A stretch of DNA of 64,000 nucleotides from Aralia elata (Eukaryota; Streptophyta; Magnoliopsida; Apiales; Araliaceae): contig CM068384.1 in NCBI GenBank assembly GCA_034770075.1, positions 91,414,720 to 91,478,719 on the forward strand, in the 5' to 3' direction. A program made the position numbers and the translations under genes. The notes under the pieces are model-generated. The model had not been told where the DNA came from, did not search any database, and worked only from the letters and a program-made list of their open reading frames with translations. Shown here one piece after another: positions 60,094-64,000 of the stretch. Position 1 is the first letter of the stretch, and each line of letters starts with the position of its first letter.

Positions 60094-62913
60094 CAAGAGA
60101 CAAAGACTTCAGTCCAGGATTTGAGAAATCAATTAGGTCAGCTTGCAACCACAGTAGGAAAATTAGAATCCCAAGGCTCAGGAAAGTTATCCTCCCAAAC
60201 AGTTGTGAATCCAAGGGAGAATGCAAGTGCCATTACACTGAGGAGTGGGAAAGAACTGGAAGTGCCTAAAGCTACTGTAGACTTTGATGAAGAGAAAGTT
60301 AAGGAGGAAGCTGAACCACCTAAGGTAAGTCCTAACTCTGTGATTTCAGTTAAGACTAATCCCCTACCTTTTCCACCTAGAAATCACAGGACTTCAAGAA
60401 AAGATGAGCAAGAGAAAGAGATTTTGGAGACCTTCAGAAAGGTAGAAGTCAACATACCATTGTTAGACGCAATCAAACAAGTGCCAAGATATGCGAAATT
60501 TTTGAAAGAGTTGTGCACTAACAAAAGGAAGCTAAAAGATGATGAAAGAGTCACTGTTGGAGAGAATGTCTCAGCAGTGCTGCAAAGAAAGATGCCCCCT
60601 AAATGCAAGGATCCAGGCATGTTCACCATACCATGTAGGATAGGTAACACCAGGTTTGAGAAAGCTATGTTAGATTTAGGAGCTTCAATTAATGTCATGC
60701 CTTTATCCATATTTGCTTCTTTAAATTTAGGTCCTTTAACACAAACTGGTGTTATTATTCAACTGGTTGATAGGACTAACACCTACCCTCAAGGGGCAAT
60801 TGAGGATATTTTAGTACAGGTGAATGAGCTGATCTTTCCTGCAGACTTTTATATAGTGGATATGGAAGATGACACATCTCCAAATCCTGCACATATCTTG
60901 TTGGGGAGGCCATTTTTGAAAACAGCAAGAACCATGATTGATGTTCATAATGGGACATTAACCATGGAGTTTGATGGAGAAAAGATTCAGTTCAATATAT
61001 ATGAGGCAATGAGGTACCCTAGTGATATTAATCCAGTTTTTGCTATTGATGTGATTGATTCTCTAGTGCAGCATTCTTTTGAATACATACATAAGGAAGA
61101 TTTGGAAGTTGCCATTACTAACAGCCTGGAGATAGATAAAGAAGAAGAAGTTGAGCAGAGCCAGGAATTGAAGGAGACTATGGCTACATTGCATTCCTCG
61201 CCCAAAATTTCAGACAAGTATGCAGTACATTCTATTCAATTACCTGCCACTCATCAAAAATTGTTACCATCTGTTATGCAGGCCCCAATCTTATATTTGA
61301 AGCCATTACCTGTGCACTTGAAGTATGCATACCTAGGGACTGATGATACATTGCCAGTGATAATTATTAGTAACCTAACCAAAGTGCAGGAAGACAAATT
61401 GCTCAGAATTCTTAGGGATCACATCACTGTTTTTGGTTGGACAATAGCAGATATAAAAGGAATAAGCCCTGCCATGTGTATGCATAGAATTTTGTTGGAA
61501 GATGGAGCTAAACCAACCAGGGAAGCACAAAGAAGGCTGAATCCACCCATGATGGAGGTAGTCAAGAAAGAAGTTCTGAAGTTGTTAGAAGCAGGTATTA
61601 TCTATCCAATTTCAGACAGTCAATGGGTGAGTCCAGTCCAAGTAGTACCAAAGAAGTCTGGAATCACAGTCATCAAGAATGACAACAATGAGCTGGTGCC
61701 AACAAGAATGCAGACAGGATGGAGAGTGTGCATTGATTATAGGAAGCTGAATGCAGTAACTAGAAAAGACCACTTTTCCCTTCCTTTTATTGATCAAATG
61801 TTAGAAAGATTGGCAGGCCATGCTTATTATTATTTTCTAGATGGTTTTTCAGGTTACAACCAGATTGTGATTGCACCAGAAGACTAGGAGAAGACCACAT
61901 TCACATGCCCATTTGGAACTTTTGCTTATAGGAGAATGTCTTTTGGCTTGTGTAATGCACCAGGTACTTTTCAAAGATGCATGGTAAGTATTTTCTCTGA
62001 TCTTTTAGAGAACTGCATTGAGGTTTTTATGGATGATTTCACAATACATGGTGATTCTTTGGATACTTGTTTAGATAATTTGACTAAGGTGCTTGATAGA
62101 TGCTTAGAAACTAATCTTGTTTTGAATTGGGAAAAATGTCATTTTATGGTAGAACAAGGGATAATACTTGGCCATGTTATTTCTTCTAGTGGTTTAGAAG
62201 TTGATAAAGCTAAAATAGAAATCATTGCTGCATTACCTTACCCTGCAAAAGTGCAGGAGATTCGTTCTTTTCTTGGACATGCAGGTTTCTATAGGAGGTT
62301 TATCAAGGACTTCTCCAAGATAGCTTTGCCTTTGTGCAAGTTATTGCAGAAAGATGTGGAGTTCCAGTTTACTGAAGAGTGCAAGGAGGCTTTTGACAAA
62401 CTGAAGAAACTGTTGACTTCAGCACCTGTGATCCAACCACCAAATTGGAAACTACCATTTGAGATCATGTGTGATGCAAGAAACTATGCAGTGGGAGCTG
62501 TTTTGGGCCAGAGAGTGAATAAAGTTGTGCATGCCATTTACTATGCTTCCAGGACTCTCAATGCTGCTCAAATAAACTACTCTACAACTGAGAAAGAACT
62601 TTTATCAGTTGTTTTTGCTTTAGATAAATTTAGATCTTATTTATTGGGAATTAAAGTAGTAGTTTATTCTGACCATGCTGCTCTCAGGTATCTCTTAACC
62701 AAGAAGGACTCAAAGCCAAGAATTATAAGATGGATTCTGCTGCTACAAGAATTTGACTTGGAGATTAAAGACAAGAAAGGAGCAGAAAACTTTGTTACAG
62801 ATCACTTGAGCAGACTGGTGAGGGATGAGGAGACACTACCATTACATGATTCTTTTCCTGATGAGCACTTATTTGCCATCACTGAGGAAAGCCCTGGTAT
62901 GCTGACATTGTAA
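60094..62913 (+). pseudogene. Athila 2 protease, RT and RNase H
   Basis: Same frame as gag. Protease: CRIGNTRFEKAMLDLGASINVMPLS (Asp near 60672) and LLGRPFLKTARTMIDV. RT: RLNPPMMEVVKKEVLKLLEAGIIYPISDS, VCIDYRKLNAVTRKDHFSLPFIDQMLERL, FGLCNAPGTFQRCM, and VFMDDFTIHG (catalytic MDD, about 62023-62052). RNase H: CDARNYAVGAVLGQ, NYSTTEKELLSVVFALDKFRSYL, YSDHAALRYL, FVTDHLSRL. A TAG at 61885-61887 (APED*EKTTF, expected CAG) cuts RT before the catalytic block. At about 62891 one base of a CCCTGG context is lost and the frame shifts. Confidence 0.9.
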
Positions 62914-64000
62914 ATTACTTAGCATGTTCATATGTTCCTAGCAAATTCTCTAGACCTCAGAAGGATAAGCTTAGGAATAATGCAAAGTATTATGTATGGG
63001 ATGATCCACATCTATGGAAATATTGTGTTGATCAGGTAATTAGAAGATGTGTACCCAAGAGTGAGTTTCATTCCATCCTATCTTTTTGTCATACATATGC
63101 TTGTGGAGGTCATTTTGGACCAAAAAGAACTGCTCACAAGATTTTGGAATCTGGTTTTTATTAGCCAACCATTTTTAAAGATTCTTATCTATTTTGTAAG
63201 TCATGTGGAAATTGTCAAAAAACTGGAAATATTTCACATAGGAATCAGATGCCACAGACCCCCATTTTAATTGTTGAAATCTTTGATGTCTAGGGAATTG
63301 ATTTTATGGGACCCTTTCTTTCTTCTTTTGGTAATACTTACATCCTTTTGGCTGTCGATTATGTCTCTAAATGGGTTGAAGCTAAGGCAACAAGGACTGA
63401 TGATTCTAAAGTTATTGCAGATTTTTTTCAGTCTAATATTTTTGTCAAGTTTGGAGCCCCAAGAGCCATTATCAGTGATAGAGGGACCCATTTCTGCAAT
63501 AGGATGCTGGCAGCACTGTTTAAAAAGTATAATGTGATGCACATGGTTTCCACATCATACCATCCCCAGAGTAATGGTCAAGCTGAGGTATCCAACAGAG
63601 AGATCAAATCCATTTTAGAGAAAGTAGTTAAGCCTAGCAGGAAGGATTGGAGTTTGAGGTTGCCAGATGCACCATGGGCCTACAGAACAGCTTACAAGAC
63701 TCCTATTGGTATGTCACCATATAGGATTGTATTTGGAAAACCTTGTCACTTACCAGTGGAATTGGAGCATAGAGTTTTTTGGGCAATCAAGCAGTGCAAC
63801 ATGAGTTTGGATGAAGCTGGAGAGCATAGGAAGTTGCAGTTGCAGGAACTAGAGGAGTTAAGAAATGAAGCCTATGAAAGTTCTAAGATTTACAAGGACA
63901 AAACTAAAGCCTTTCATGATAAACAGATTTTGAGGAAGAATTTTGTTGTGTGACAGAAAGTTCTTCTCTATCGTTCAAGGCTTAAATTATTTCCAGGTAA
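62914..64000 (+). pseudogene. Athila 2 integrase
   Basis: After the frame shift: the zinc-binding part (CHTYACGGHFG ... CKSCGNCQKTG, about 63085-63230), then the catalytic core GIDFMGPF, ISDRGTHFCNRML, and NGQAEVSNREIK carrying the D, D and E, and the C-terminal part (RKNFVV then QKVLLYRSRLKLFPG). Stops at about 63162 (TAG for a Trp codon in FY*PTIF), 63290 (TAG for Trp in FDV*GIDF) and 63951 (TGA). The longest open part is 63306-63953. Not functional as read. Confidence 0.88.

Larger units (their letters stand above)
56951..64000 (+). mobile_element. Athila-type LTR retrotransposon 2, runs off the right edge
   Basis: 5' LTR 56951-58695, primer site 58701-58718 (TAGCGCCGTTGCCGGGGA), gag, protease, RT, RNase H and integrase in gypsy order; env-like region and 3' LTR, if present, lie beyond the window. 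It begins with TGATAGG immediately after the GCTCTACGTT of copia 2, so it inserted into the last part of that RNase H. Confidence 0.92.

Overview
This window is plant nuclear DNA, most likely from a eudicot. It is AT-rich, its genes have introns, and it is dominated by nested LTR retrotransposons (Ty1/copia, Ty3/gypsy, Athila-type), with a hAT element, MITE-like elements and a LINE fragment. I found no bacterial, organellar, tRNA, rRNA or CRISPR content. Host genes are few: (i) exon 1 of an RBP45/RBP47-like RNA-binding protein (5986-6216, minus); (ii) an apparently intact two-exon gene for a small multi-pass membrane protein (8131-9988, minus) with a 988-bp hAT element in its intron; (iii) an apparently intact two-exon ankyrin/PGG membrane protein of the ACD6/ITN1 type (49379-52074, plus), with a broken paralogue at 15637-16203 (minus) and a relic split by a copia insertion (38866-38931 / 48684-48728).

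Layout. 1-3516: a composite retroelement module (copia fragment, gypsy gag in reverse, gypsy RT remnant and LTR forward), nearly identical to 32362-35888. 3.5-5.3 kb: unassigned repeats. 5.6-10.0 kb: the two minus-strand host genes. 10.6-15.3 kb: LINE fragment, minisatellite, MITE-like element, decayed copia and gypsy scraps. 15.6-16.2 kb: ankyrin pseudogene. 16.8-29.7 kb: gypsy LTRs and a minus-strand gypsy body interrupted by Athila element 1 (19536 to about 25970), which itself contains a copia solo LTR (22144-23966). 30.4-31.3 kb: a repeat related to 4.4-5.3 kb. 31.8-38.4 kb: a minus-strand copia whose integrase/RT part is replaced by the second copy of the composite module. 38.9-48.7 kb: a complete but dead minus-strand copia with 1.9-kb LTRs and 5-bp target duplications, carrying a 183-bp TRIM-like insertion. 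49.4-52.1 kb: the ankyrin gene. 52.3-56.95 kb: a decayed plus-strand copia. 56951 to the window end: Athila element 2, which entered that copia and runs off the right edge.

The host genes form no pathway together. What the window records is a small ankyrin-gene neighbourhood expanded by repeated nested insertions. The most unusual signals I see are short GC-rich repeat or hairpin islands in the LTRs or leaders of three different retroelement families (Athila, gypsy, copia), the duplicated chimeric copia/gypsy module, and several nested insertions dated relative to each other by exact target-site duplications.
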